Source: Paracrocinitomix mangrovi
Lineage (GTDB): Bacteria; Bacteroidota; Bacteroidia; Flavobacteriales_D; Crocinitomicaceae
Direction of reading: 5' to 3'
DNA length: 64,000 nucleotides
Assembly: GCF_019740355.2 (NCBI RefSeq)
Contig: NZ_CP091819.1
Span: 2,914,001-2,978,000 of the forward strand
Under the pieces are notes generated by a model. It worked only from the letters and a program-made list of their open reading frames with translations, searched no databases and was not told where the DNA came from. Positions 8,905 through 16,501 of the stretch are shown in pieces. The position numbers were made by a program, and so were the translations under genes. Position 1 is the first letter of the stretch; each line of letters starts with the position of its first letter.

Positions 8905-9479
8905 GAATACTGTTTTTCGGCTTCTGACATAGAAGCGGTGTTAGACAATTCAATGGCCAGTTGTCTGGCGGTTTCCATACATTTATATTTCTGCACCTTG
9001 GCAGATTTTACAGTTTTATATCCAATTTTCTTTGCTATGTTTTCCATTGAAAGTGATTTGAAGTAAAACATCTCTAAAATGGACTTACACTTTTCCCCCA
9101 TTTTTTTTAGTACTTCTTCCATCACTTGAAATTTCTCTTCTTTTTCAATTTGATGATTGATTTCATCTTCAAATTCCAGATTACCTAAACCGGTTTCATC
9201 TCCTTTTCTCACTTTCTTTTTTCTTAGCTCATTGCTCCAAAGTAATTTGCATGTATTAATTAAAAAGCCATCTATTTTAATAGGTGAACTGGCATCAAGC
9301 TCTTGTACTTTTTTGTATAGAATTACTAAAGCATCCTGAAAAATATCCAGTGCTTCTTCTTTTGATCCTGAGTTTACAACTATGTGTTTTTCAACTTTTG
9401 GATAGTATTTGTACAGGCGCCTAAAGGCTCTTTCCTGTTGGTCTTTCCGTAAAAATTCAATGATTTTACTTTCGTTCAT
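8901..9479 (-). CDS. ECF-type RNA polymerase sigma factor
   Basis: At 192 residues this is a normal-size group 4 sigma-70 factor. Region 2 is visible as KEEALDIFQDALVILYKKV and the following LINTCKLLWSNELRKKK. Region 4 is visible as MGEKCKSILEMFYFKSLSMENIAKKIGYKTVKSAKVQKYKCMETAR (helix-turn-helix). The linker is acidic. The gene is followed, with a 4-bp overlap, by the anti-sigma/TonB protein, the classic sigma/anti-sigma order. A 9-bp inverted repeat stands just upstream of the start codon and may be a control site. Target genes cannot be read from the window. Confidence 0.92.
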   Translation of the reverse strand: MNESKIIEFLRKDQQERAFRRLYKYYPKVEKHIVVNSGSKEEALDIFQDALVILYKKVQELDASSPIKIDGFLINTCKLLWSNELRKKKVRKGDETGLGNLEFEDEINHQIEKEEKFQVMEEVLKKMGEKCKSILEMFYFKSLSMENIAKKIGYKTVKSAKVQKYKCMETARQLAIELSNTASMSEAEKQYS

Positions 9480-9484
9480 GCTTA

Positions 9485-9522
9485 TTACCTTTTCTAAAGA
9501 TGTAGGGTCGTTTAAAAGGTAA
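9485..9522 (-). promoter_or_regulatory. 9-bp inverted repeat before the ECF sigma gene
   Basis: TTACCTTTT (9485-9493) and AAAAGGTAA (9514-9522) are perfect reverse complements separated by 20 bp. The inner arm ends 5 bp before the sigma-factor ATG at 9479. Read on the minus strand, the site runs TTACCTTTT - AAACGACCCTACATCTTTAG - AAAAGGTAA. It could be an operator, an autoregulatory ECF promoter region or an RNA hairpin that covers the ribosome-binding region. Confidence 0.5.
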
Positions 9523-9548
9523 CCAAAAAAGTTTGAAAAAAATAAAGA

Positions 9549-10289
9549 TTATTGTTCTTTCAACTTTTCATAGGTGTCTATTGTAGCTGCTGCAGTGGAT
9601 AATGGCAAGGCCAAACAAATACCCACAACCGGAATAAATAGCAGTAAAATAAAAACGATTCCGTTGCCAATTGCTATTCCTTTATTTTTTCGGACAAACT
9701 TGACAGATTGAGAATAGTCGGTGTATCGTTCCAGTGTATAATCCATATTTCCAAAACCGGCAAAATAAGACTCAATCAGGAATATCAAAACAATACAAAA
9801 AATGTTGATCAACGGAATCAGTGAGAAAATCATCAATGGAATGGTAATAAGCAGTTCTACAAATAAGTTTCTCAAATTGATTCTTAAACCTCTGACCAAT
9901 GCCGCCATGAATTCTGATGCTGTATCTGTTTTATCTAATTTTTTCCCACTTAAATGTTCTTCAATTCGTTCTGAAACAGGTGTCATAAATGGAGCAGCAA
10001 ATGCCATCACCAATTGTTTAAAAATCATGATGCCCAAAATGACTACTAAAATTCCGCCTATAACATCAGATGTAGATTCAATAAAACTTTCTCCAAAACT
10101 AAACGGCCACAAATCACTGATGTAGTCTCCAATAAGACCTGCTAAAAAGTAGGCCAAAGCGATAATGGCTAAACCAAGCAATAAACCAATCAGAATAGGA
10201 ATAAACAGGTACTTCCACAAGCCTAAGCTTGAGATCATTCCTAAGGCTTTACCGTAGGTTCCCATTGATTTAAATATATCACCTATCAT
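9549..10289 (-). CDS. EI24/CysZ-like multi-pass membrane protein
   Basis: The 246-residue product has four or more hydrophobic segments: ~25-50 (LWKYLFIPILIGLLLGLAII), ~75-100 (VIGGILVVILGIMIFKQLVMAF), ~140-170 (NLFVELLITIPLMIFSLIPL) and ~210-235 (GIVFILLLFIPVVGICLALP). Segments such as FAAPFMTPVSERIEEHLSGK and LIESYFAGFGNMDYTLER resemble the EI24 domain family (which includes CysZ). Sulfate transport, the CysZ role, cannot be inferred from this. It lies between the sigma operon and the CAP-domain gene in the same orientation, 11 bp after the latter. Confidence 0.72.
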   Translation of the reverse strand: MIGDIFKSMGTYGKALGMISSLGLWKYLFIPILIGLLLGLAIIALAYFLAGLIGDYISDLWPFSFGESFIESTSDVIGGILVVILGIMIFKQLVMAFAAPFMTPVSERIEEHLSGKKLDKTDTASEFMAALVRGLRINLRNLFVELLITIPLMIFSLIPLINIFCIVLIFLIESYFAGFGNMDYTLERYTDYSQSVKFVRKNKGIAIGNGIVFILLLFIPVVGICLALPLSTAAATIDTYEKLKEQ

Positions 10290-10300
10290 TTTCCAAGATT

Positions 10301-11506
10301 TTACCCATAATCAATGACGATACAGCTGCCATACGTTGGGTGTGGTTTGATGGATAATCCAATTCTATCAAAAGACGGATATAAGATGTTTCTTCTGTGT
10401 CCTTTTTTCTCACTGTTCAGGTCAACTAATAAACCCAGAATAATATCAACGGCGTCATGACGACCAAAGCTGCAATTTTCACCTCCTCCGCTGGTGTTGA
10501 ATTTCACAAACCTGTCCAACATTTTGCTTCCGTCTGATGATTCATGCCCTGTGGCATTATGAGCATTTAAATCATTGGCATGCCATGCTGCCGCATTGGT
10601 CAAATCCTGATCGTGAAAAAGGAGCACAGCAGGCTTTTTCTTTCTCAAGGTTTCTCTCAAACTTGTTCCGTGTTCTGTTAAAGCAATATCGGCATTTGTA
10701 GCCATAAAGGTTTTTACGTAAGTAGAGTCAAACATCAATGGATCAATTCTTACCAGATTATGCATGAAAATTACTTGTTTTTCAGCTTCAGTTAATATTT
10801 TTTCATCCATTGCGGTATGTGCAATGTAGTATTTGGGATGCTGATAGACTTCAAAATAATAACCTTCATAGGGCATTACTTTAGTTGCATCATATTTGTT
10901 TTCAAAATGATCTCCGTTAAAAACACTATCCATCCAATTGAAATACTTGTCTGCTAATTCAAAATCTTGATCTATATAAGCCATTCTACCTCTAAAAAAT
11001 AAGGTGTCTTGAATGTCTTCTGTGTAAATGTTTTGGAGATTTTCATCCTGATTGTTAAACACGGCAAACCACTTATTGAGCACACCAAAAGCTTCATTTA
11101 CCTTTCCTTTTTTAATATGTTGAACGGCAGTAATCATACAATGTCTTTGCATGTTCATGTAAAATCCTTTGTGATAATAATCCTCAGGATTATGGCTTGC
11201 CATCAAGTCCAAACTTTTAAAGGCTGCATCATTTTTTGAAGGGTAATCAAGTTCAATTTTTGGATGTTTATATCCATAAAAAATAATGCGGGCTAACAAA
11301 GCACTTAGTCGGTTGTCATTGGGATAACTCTCTAAGGCTTTATTACAACTTTTATAAGCTGGATAAAACTTCTTATCGTTCAGTTTTGCCTCTATTTTAG
11401 AGACCGTTTTATCGTAAGTTGGATCATTTGATTGAGAAAACGCAAGTGCACTTCTTGATAGCAAGAAGAGTGTCAGCAAATATGTTGACCATACACTTGT
11501 TTTCAT
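10301..11506 (-). CDS. Secreted CAP-domain (SCP/PR1-like) protein
   Basis: A signal peptide (MKTSVWSTYLLTLFLLSRSALAFSQ) is followed by a helical TPR-like region (~25-200) and a C-terminal CAP domain (~255-401). CAP features are QVIFMHNLVRIDP, the His in NAAAWHANDLNAHNATGHESSDG, GGGENCSFGRHDAVDIILGLLVD, KKGHRRNILYPSFDRIGLSI and the ending GSCIVIDYG. CAP proteins are extracytoplasmic; bacterial roles are mostly unknown. A TAnnTTTG-like box ends 4 nt before the ATG, so its mRNA may be leaderless. The preceding gene on this strand (acyl-CoA carboxylase) stops... upstream at 13062 and ends at 11521, only 14 bp away. Confidence 0.85.
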   Translation of the reverse strand: MKTSVWSTYLLTLFLLSRSALAFSQSNDPTYDKTVSKIEAKLNDKKFYPAYKSCNKALESYPNDNRLSALLARIIFYGYKHPKIELDYPSKNDAAFKSLDLMASHNPEDYYHKGFYMNMQRHCMITAVQHIKKGKVNEAFGVLNKWFAVFNNQDENLQNIYTEDIQDTLFFRGRMAYIDQDFELADKYFNWMDSVFNGDHFENKYDATKVMPYEGYYFEVYQHPKYYIAHTAMDEKILTEAEKQVIFMHNLVRIDPLMFDSTYVKTFMATNADIALTEHGTSLRETLRKKKPAVLLFHDQDLTNAAAWHANDLNAHNATGHESSDGSKMLDRFVKFNTSGGGENCSFGRHDAVDIILGLLVDLNSEKKGHRRNILYPSFDRIGLSIKPHPTYGSCIVIDYG

Positions 11507-11509
11507 ATG

Positions 11510-11517
11510 TAAAAATA
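11510..11517 (-). promoter_or_regulatory. Possible -7 box abutting the CAP-protein start
   Basis: TATTTTTA on the minus strand matches 7 of 8 positions of TAnnTTTG. Its last base lies 4 nt before the A of the ATG at 11506, a geometry repeated at several other genes in this window. Confidence 0.35.
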
Positions 11518-11520
11518 CCT

Positions 11521-13062
11521 TTATAGTGGTATGTTGCCATGCTTCTTTTTAGGAAGATGAGCAACCTTGTTTTTCAACATCTCAAATGCGCGGATCAGTT
11601 TTTTTCTAGTATCTAAAGGTTCAATTACCTCATCTATAAATCCGTGCTTAGCTGCATTATATGGATTGGCAAATAATTCGGCATATTCTGCTTCTTTTTC
11701 TTTCCATTTAGCTTCAGGATCTGCTGCTTCTTGAATTTCTTTTCTAAAGATGATTTCAGCGGCTCCTTTTGCTCCCATTACAGCAATTTCTGCAGAAGGC
11801 CATGCGTAATTCATATCCGCACCAATGTGCTTTGAATTCATTACATCATATGCTCCACCATATGCTTTTCGCGTAATAACAGTAATTCTTGGAACTGTTG
11901 CCTCACAAAATGCATACAATAATTTAGCTCCGTTGGTGATGATTCCGTTCCATTCCTGATCTGTACCAGGTAAAAATCCGGGAACATCTTCTAAAACCAA
12001 AAGAGGAATATTAAATGAATCACAAAAACGAACAAATCGTCCTGCTTTGTTAGATGCATCAATATCTAATACACCGGCTAAAACCGCAGGTTGATTAGCT
12101 ACTATTCCAATACTTTTTCCATTCAAAAAGGCGAAACCAACTATTATGTTTTCAGCAAAATTTTGATGTACTTCATAGAAAGATCCTTCGTCAACAATAT
12201 TGTTGATTACTTCTTTCATGTCATATGGTTGGTTCGGATTATCCGGAACTATATCATTTAATTCTTTGCGAATTTGAGTTTTCTCTTCAAAGTGGTATTT
12301 AGGAGATTCTTCTTCACAGTTTTGAGGCAGGTAAGACAATAATCTTTTAATGTCATTGATACATTTCAAATCATTTTCAACTGCAAAATGCGCTACACCT
12401 GATTTTTGCGAATGAGTTGATGCTCCTCCTAATTCTTCAGAAGTAACTTCTTCATGCGTTACAGTTTTAACTACGTTTGGTCCTGTTACAAACATAAATG
12501 AAGAGTCTTGCACCATGTAGGTAAAATCAGTCAAAGCTGGAGAGTAAACTGCTCCACCTGCGCATGGCCCCATAATCGCTGAAATCTGAGGAATTACTCC
12601 AGATGCTATAGTGTTTCGATAAAAAATATCTGCATATCCACCCAATGAAACAACTCCTTCTTGAATTCTGGCACCACCTGAATCATTTAAACCAATTAAT
12701 GGAATTCCGTTTTGAAGTGCCAAATCCATGATTCTAACAATCTTTTTGGCGTGAATTTCTGCTAAAGATCCTCCAAAAACGGTAAAATCTTGTGAAAACA
12801 CATATGCAGGTCTTCCATTTATGGTACCGTAACCGGTAATAACACCATCACCGTAAAATTGCTGTTTATCTAAACCAAAATTGGTAGATCTATGGGTGGT
12901 AAGCATTCCAATTTCTTCAAATGAACCATCATCCAAAAGTAAATTGATTCTTTCTCTGGCAGTTAGTTTTCCTTTTGAGTGTTGTGATTCAATGCGTTTT
13001 TCGCCACCTCCTTGCAAGGCCTCAGCTTGCTTACTTTGTAGTTCTTCCAATTTTGTGCTCAT
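11521..13062 (-). CDS. Acyl-CoA carboxylase beta subunit (propionyl-CoA carboxylase type)
   Basis: This is the carboxyltransferase subunit of a biotin-dependent acyl-CoA carboxylase, which moves CO2 from biotin to propionyl-CoA or a similar acyl-CoA. Family hallmarks are [115 protein letters not shown] and [16 protein letters not shown]. The ATG at 13062 ([12 protein letters not shown]) gives the normal 513 residues; the frame extends 12 codons further up. The alpha/biotin subunit is not next to it. The C-terminus KKKHGNIPL is typical of the PccB/methylmalonyl-CoA decarboxylase alpha group. Confidence 0.93.
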   Translation of the reverse strand: MSTKLEELQSKQAEALQGGGEKRIESQHSKGKLTARERINLLLDDGSFEEIGMLTTHRSTNFGLDKQQFYGDGVITGYGTINGRPAYVFSQDFTVFGGSLAEIHAKKIVRIMDLALQNGIPLIGLNDSGGARIQEGVVSLGGYADIFYRNTIASGVIPQISAIMGPCAGGAVYSPALTDFTYMVQDSSFMFVTGPNVVKTVTHEEVTSEELGGASTHSQKSGVAHFAVENDLKCINDIKRLLSYLPQNCEEESPKYHFEEKTQIRKELNDIVPDNPNQPYDMKEVINNIVDEGSFYEVHQNFAENIIVGFAFLNGKSIGIVANQPAVLAGVLDIDASNKAGRFVRFCDSFNIPLLVLEDVPGFLPGTDQEWNGIITNGAKLLYAFCEATVPRITVITRKAYGGAYDVMNSKHIGADMNYAWPSAEIAVMGAKGAAEIIFRKEIQEAADPEAKWKEKEAEYAELFANPYNAAKHGFIDEVIEPLDTRKKLIRAFEMLKNKVAHLPKKKHGNIPL

Positions 13063-13123
13063 GTAGCTATTTTTCTGAAGCTCTAAAGTTAACAACAAAA
13101 ACTAAAAATAAGACACGAACAGG

Positions 13124-14062
13124 CTAGTAGAATAAATTTTGATTTAATCCTGCATTAAAGTAGAATGAAGGCTTTTCAACTTTTTGTCCTTCTTTATATA
13201 AAAACTGTCCTCCTTCATGCGCTTGCATAGGAATGTGACAAGGATTGCGCTTAATTAGTTTTTCGGGAATAGGATAATGATCGTGAATCATTTTATTTTG
13301 AACCAAATTTCGTATTTGTTCTGCATCAATTCCGATATCAATTTGAGCATTTTGACTGAGAATTATGGGTGCCGGTAAAATGTAGTTTACGCGCAAACCA
13401 AGTGTGCTGATACAATGGCCATTATATTTGCAGTTATTGTCTTTTTTGTAACCAAATCTGGCAGGATATTCTGAATCTAATACCTTTGAACAAGCTGTGT
13501 AGTCATCAGTCCAAATGGTGGATGAAATACCAAATTTGAAAAACTGATATCTGTATTCAAAAAGAAAAGCTCCTGTTCTAAATCTGTCCCTCCAACCCTG
13601 ACCAAAACCAAATAAATCATTCTGCGTGGCGAATTTAAAATCCAGGATGTTTACGCTTAGGATACCGCCGGTTTGAGATGTTTTATTGTTGTCTAAATAA
13701 ACAAGATAATCATAGCCTAATGAATAATCCTGTAAGAGGTTATTTTCTGCTTCACCAATAAACGGACTTCTGGCAGAATCTTTTCTTCCAAATCCTACTT
13801 GAAAACCTGAGGAAAGTTGTAATTCCCATCCTTTTTCTTTCAGTCCAAAAGATCTGAAATTATAATAGCCTTTTATTCCTCCATTTGCTTGTGCAATACT
13901 GTAGGTGTAATAAGCAGATAAATTAACTCCCAGACGATTTACATGTGTTCCAAAAGAAAAGCTCAATCCTGCCGAAATACCGTAAAATGACGGCACAGGA
14001 TTTTCTTGTGTTTTACCAAAAAATGGCAGCAAGCTAATGGCTATAATTAAAAGCTTTTTCAC
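13124..14062 (-). CDS. Secreted or outer-membrane protein, unknown
   Basis: I use the GTG at 14062, which gives the signal peptide MKKLLIIAISLLPFFGKTQ. The frame also offers a TTG six codons up (14080). The remaining ~290 residues have barrel-like alternation (FYGISAGLSFSFGTHVNRLGVNLSAYYTY; GAFLFEYRYQFFKFGISSTIW) and four Cys between residues ~200 and 240 (TACSKVL, NNCKYNGHC). No family is recognised. It is divergent from the VWA-domain gene. An outer-membrane location is inferred. Confidence 0.62.
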   Translation of the reverse strand: MKKLLIIAISLLPFFGKTQENPVPSFYGISAGLSFSFGTHVNRLGVNLSAYYTYSIAQANGGIKGYYNFRSFGLKEKGWELQLSSGFQVGFGRKDSARSPFIGEAENNLLQDYSLGYDYLVYLDNNKTSQTGGILSVNILDFKFATQNDLFGFGQGWRDRFRTGAFLFEYRYQFFKFGISSTIWTDDYTACSKVLDSEYPARFGYKKDNNCKYNGHCISTLGLRVNYILPAPIILSQNAQIDIGIDAEQIRNLVQNKMIHDHYPIPEKLIKRNPCHIPMQAHEGGQFLYKEGQKVEKPSFYFNAGLNQNLFY

Positions 14063-14125
14063 TGAATTAAAATTAATCAAAAATTGCGCCTAATTGATGC
14101 GGGGAGGTGTTTGGACCGCTATTTG

Positions 14126-14158
14126 TTGTAACATAATGGTATTTATAAACTATATTCG
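14126..14158 (+). promoter_or_regulatory. Possible promoter of the VWA-domain gene
   Basis: TTG (14126-14128), 22 nt, then TATATTCG (14151-14158), which matches TAnnTTTG at 7 of 8 positions. The box ends 4 nt before the ATG at 14162, so transcription would begin at or next to the start codon. Confidence 0.4.
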
Positions 14159-14161
14159 TGT

Positions 14162-15637
14162 ATGCGATTTAGCCTTCTTTTTATTATCACTTTTTTCAGT
14201 GTCATTACCATGGCACAAGTAAAGCCGTCAAAAACCAGCTTTGATTTTGGTGATTTATATACAGGTTCGCAGACATATACAGATATCACCTTTAAAAATA
14301 CCTCAGATAAAGTTCAATATTTGCTGACAATTGATAAGCCAATGGATGTGTATTATATCTATTCGGCAAAGCGCATTATGCCTGACAGTTCTATCACTAT
14401 CAGATTTCAAATAAATGAGCGTAGAAAGGGAAAGTTTAAATATGATGTTGGTGTTTATTTCTCAGAACCAAGAGAGGCCATTAATATTTCCTTGAGCGGG
14501 AATGTCAAAGAGAATCAAAACAATGGTGGTGGGATGACAGCCTGTCCTGATTTTAATGCTAAACCGCCAGATCAGGTGAATTTGTTTGACATGGTAGTAA
14601 GGGTAATAGATTCTAACACCAGAGAACCCATTAAAAATTCAAAAGTTTACATAGTTGAAAAAGGAGAGTTGGTAGACGCAATGCTAACCAATAGTAAGGG
14701 AGTTATTAAGAAGAGACTCATGTTAGGATATTTCTACATCACAGCAGAAAAGGATGGTTATAATTCTAATTACTATGAGGGCTACATGAATTATAAGAGA
14801 AATTATGTGGAGATAGAGTTGAGCATGGACAACATCAAAGAGCCCGAAATTGTTGAAGAAATTGAAGAGGAAGAAGAGATTGTTGAAGAAGTAGAGGAAG
14901 TAGTTGAGATTGTTGAAGAGGAGGAGGAAATAGTTGAAGAGCCTGAAGAAGAGGAGGTGATTGAAGAAGAAGAGGAAGTGGAGATTGTAGAAGAAGTAAA
15001 ACCTGATCCGGTTCCGGAAGTGGAGAAAGTGCCACTAGATGAATTACCAGATTCGGTTTTTACTGAAGGGTATTTTAAATACAACAACATCACCTTTATT
15101 TTGGATGTTTCCGCTTCAATGAACGGAATGGGTAAAATGGATTTACTGAGAATGTCAATGATTGAGCTGGCAAAGATTTTAAGACCAAACGATATGATTT
15201 CAATGATCAAGTATTCATCTGAGGTGGAGACTGTAATGGAAGGAGCTGATGGTAGTCAAAAAGACATGATAATTGAAACGGTTAAAGGATTGAGAACGTC
15301 CGGTATGACTGCTGGAGGAGACGCAATTAAAGCAGCTTACAGATTGAATAGAAAAAACTACATTGAAGGAGGTAACAATATTGTTATAATGATTACAGAC
15401 GGTGTATTTAATAAAGGAGATAAAAATTATCTGAAAACCATAGAGAAATACTATAATTCACAAGGCATTATATTCTCAGTTGTAGGAATTAAAACATCTG
15501 ATTTTATTACTACACACATGAAAAATGTAGTGAGTAATGGTGGTGGAGATTTTATCCGAATTTTAACTGTTCCGGATGCTCAAACTAAATTGATAGAAGA
15601 GATTAAGAGAACTTCTTTCAGATTTACTACTGAGTAG
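14162..15637 (+). CDS. Secreted VWA-domain protein with acidic linker
   Basis: The order of parts is: signal peptide (MRFSLLFIITFFSVITMAQ); a DUF1573-like Ig domain (~20-118, TSFDFGDLYTGSQTYTDITFKNTS); a carboxypeptidase-regulatory-like domain (~140-225, FDMVVRVIDSNTREPIKNSKVYI); a Glu/Val-rich linker (~228-285, repeated EEEIVEEV-like units); and a von Willebrand A domain (~308-490). The VWA MIDAS motif is intact: FILDVSASMNG, then the Thr/Asp residues of TSGMTAGGDA and IMITDGVFNKGD. VWA domains bind ligands through a metal ion. No gene for an AAA (MoxR) partner is near. It is probably periplasmic or at the surface. Its ligand is unknown. Confidence 0.85.
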   Translation: MRFSLLFIITFFSVITMAQVKPSKTSFDFGDLYTGSQTYTDITFKNTSDKVQYLLTIDKPMDVYYIYSAKRIMPDSSITIRFQINERRKGKFKYDVGVYFSEPREAINISLSGNVKENQNNGGGMTACPDFNAKPPDQVNLFDMVVRVIDSNTREPIKNSKVYIVEKGELVDAMLTNSKGVIKKRLMLGYFYITAEKDGYNSNYYEGYMNYKRNYVEIELSMDNIKEPEIVEEIEEEEEIVEEVEEVVEIVEEEEEIVEEPEEEEVIEEEEEVEIVEEVKPDPVPEVEKVPLDELPDSVFTEGYFKYNNITFILDVSASMNGMGKMDLLRMSMIELAKILRPNDMISMIKYSSEVETVMEGADGSQKDMIIETVKGLRTSGMTAGGDAIKAAYRLNRKNYIEGGNNIVIMITDGVFNKGDKNYLKTIEKYYNSQGIIFSVVGIKTSDFITTHMKNVVSNGGGDFIRILTVPDAQTKLIEEIKRTSFRFTTE

Positions 15638-15638
15638 A

Positions 15639-16016
15639 TCAAATGGTTTTAGGAATAAGTGTCACCATTTCTCCATAAAGTAGATTAAAGCTTTCTCCCA
15701 TGTCTTTCATGTCCAGGTCTTCATTGTCGTAACGCCATTCTACTTTTATTTTCTTATCATCTGATAAAATAGTAAGTCTTTTAAGCATTTGTGCCATGAC
15801 AGTTCCGGCAGATGTATTCATGTATTCTAAATCAAATAGCACGTGTATAACCGGATTTTCTGTTTGGTAAAAATGCTCAAGCCATGAGTTAAGTGAAGCA
15901 AAAAAAGACTGTGAATCTTCGGGATAACAACGTCCACTAATGGCCAATGTTCCTTCCGTGACATTGCCCAATATTTTGGGTGTAGAGTTGGTCGCCTTTT
16001 TCATGTAAATTTCCAT
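15639..16016 (-). CDS. SiaC-like regulatory phosphoprotein (DUF1987)
   Basis: The 125-residue product matches the SiaC/DUF1987 family: STPKILGNVTEGTLAISGRCYPEDSQSFFASLNSWLEHF and FDLEYMNTSAGTVMAQML. In Pseudomonas SiaC is phosphorylated on the Thr of a comparable NTS motif by kinase SiaB, dephosphorylated by PP2C phosphatase SiaA, and when unphosphorylated activates a diguanylate cyclase. The Thr is present here. No kinase or cyclase gene is adjacent. A SpoIIE/PP2C phosphatase is encoded far away at 55150. The stop codon is one base from that of the converging VWA gene. The partners are inferred. Confidence 0.82.
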   Translation of the reverse strand: MEIYMKKATNSTPKILGNVTEGTLAISGRCYPEDSQSFFASLNSWLEHFYQTENPVIHVLFDLEYMNTSAGTVMAQMLKRLTILSDDKKIKVEWRYDNEDLDMKDMGESFNLLYGEMVTLIPKTI

Positions 16017-16261
16017 AAGTAGTTTTTTTGGGTAAGCGGGTTAAAAGGTAGGCGTGCCCTAAATTTATTGATTTATTGTGCTTAGACCAAGTGTTTCTAC
16101 GCAAAATATTAATTGTTTAGTTGAAAAATACTGGGATACAGAAGATTAGATGGGGAATTTCTTTTGAATTGAACAAGGATACAATTATCCCATTCAATGA
16201 ATTCACATCCATTGTTTAAAGCGGTTTGTTGTTGTCAGTAAAAGGGTTTGTTAAGGTTCGA

Positions 16262-16327
16262 TCAGGCTAAAAATCCTGACAAAACAATGAAAGCCGCTAA
16301 GACTAATATTACGAGTTTTAATCGCAT
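16262..16327 (-). CDS. Possible 21-residue membrane peptide
   Basis: An ATG opens a 21-codon frame that starts MRLKLV and continues with an uninterrupted hydrophobic stretch (ILVLAAFIVLSGFLA) before TGA. A positively charged start followed by a single membrane helix is the usual form of small bacterial membrane proteins. A purine-rich GAGG lies about 14-20 nt upstream. The frame is short enough to be chance, and its 3' half overlaps an inverted repeat. I give it low confidence. Confidence 0.25.
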   Translation of the reverse strand: MRLKLVILVLAAFIVLSGFLA

Positions 16328-16467
16328 TTCGAATACCAATTTACCTCATAAGTGAAAACGGGTAAAGTAAATGAGGTTACAAAAAAAGCCGACTTATGAA
16401 CATCTTTTAAACAAGGACGCTAAAAACCTTTGGTGCTACAAATCACACAAAAGTTCGGGGAATTGTT

Positions 16468-16475
16468 TAATTTTG
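16468..16475 (+). promoter_or_regulatory. Probable -7 box of the ALDH7 gene
   Basis: TAATTTTG matches the Bacteroidota -7 consensus TAnnTTTG at all fixed positions and lies 26 nt before the ATG at 16502, giving a leader of about 23 nt. A clear TTG at the expected distance upstream is not visible. Confidence 0.45.
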
Positions 16476-16501
16476 TAACGAAATTTAAAATAAGATTAAA
16501 T

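Larger units (their letters stand above)
16017..16501. other. 485-bp intergenic region with inverted repeats
   Basis: No normal-size gene is present. I see an imperfect long inverted repeat (16220-16238 with 16276-16298; arms share AGCGG, TTT and GTCAG blocks), a second one (CCTCAT near 16344 with ATGAGG at 16371), a 21-codon hydrophobic minus-strand frame (16262-16327) and a perfect TAnnTTTG box at 16468-16475. The upstream part must also hold the SiaC promoter; TACCTTTT on the minus strand (16043-16050) is a candidate. The AT content is like that of other intergenic regions. Confidence 0.55.

Noticed and set aside
14803-15210. Antisense Ser/Thr-rich frame in the VWA gene
   Set aside because: It is the complement of the Glu/Val-rich linker; simple-sequence shadow of a real gene.
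16245-16285. tRNA-like GGTTCGATC in the 485-bp gap
   Set aside because: The surrounding bases do not form a T arm, acceptor stem or anticodon arm.
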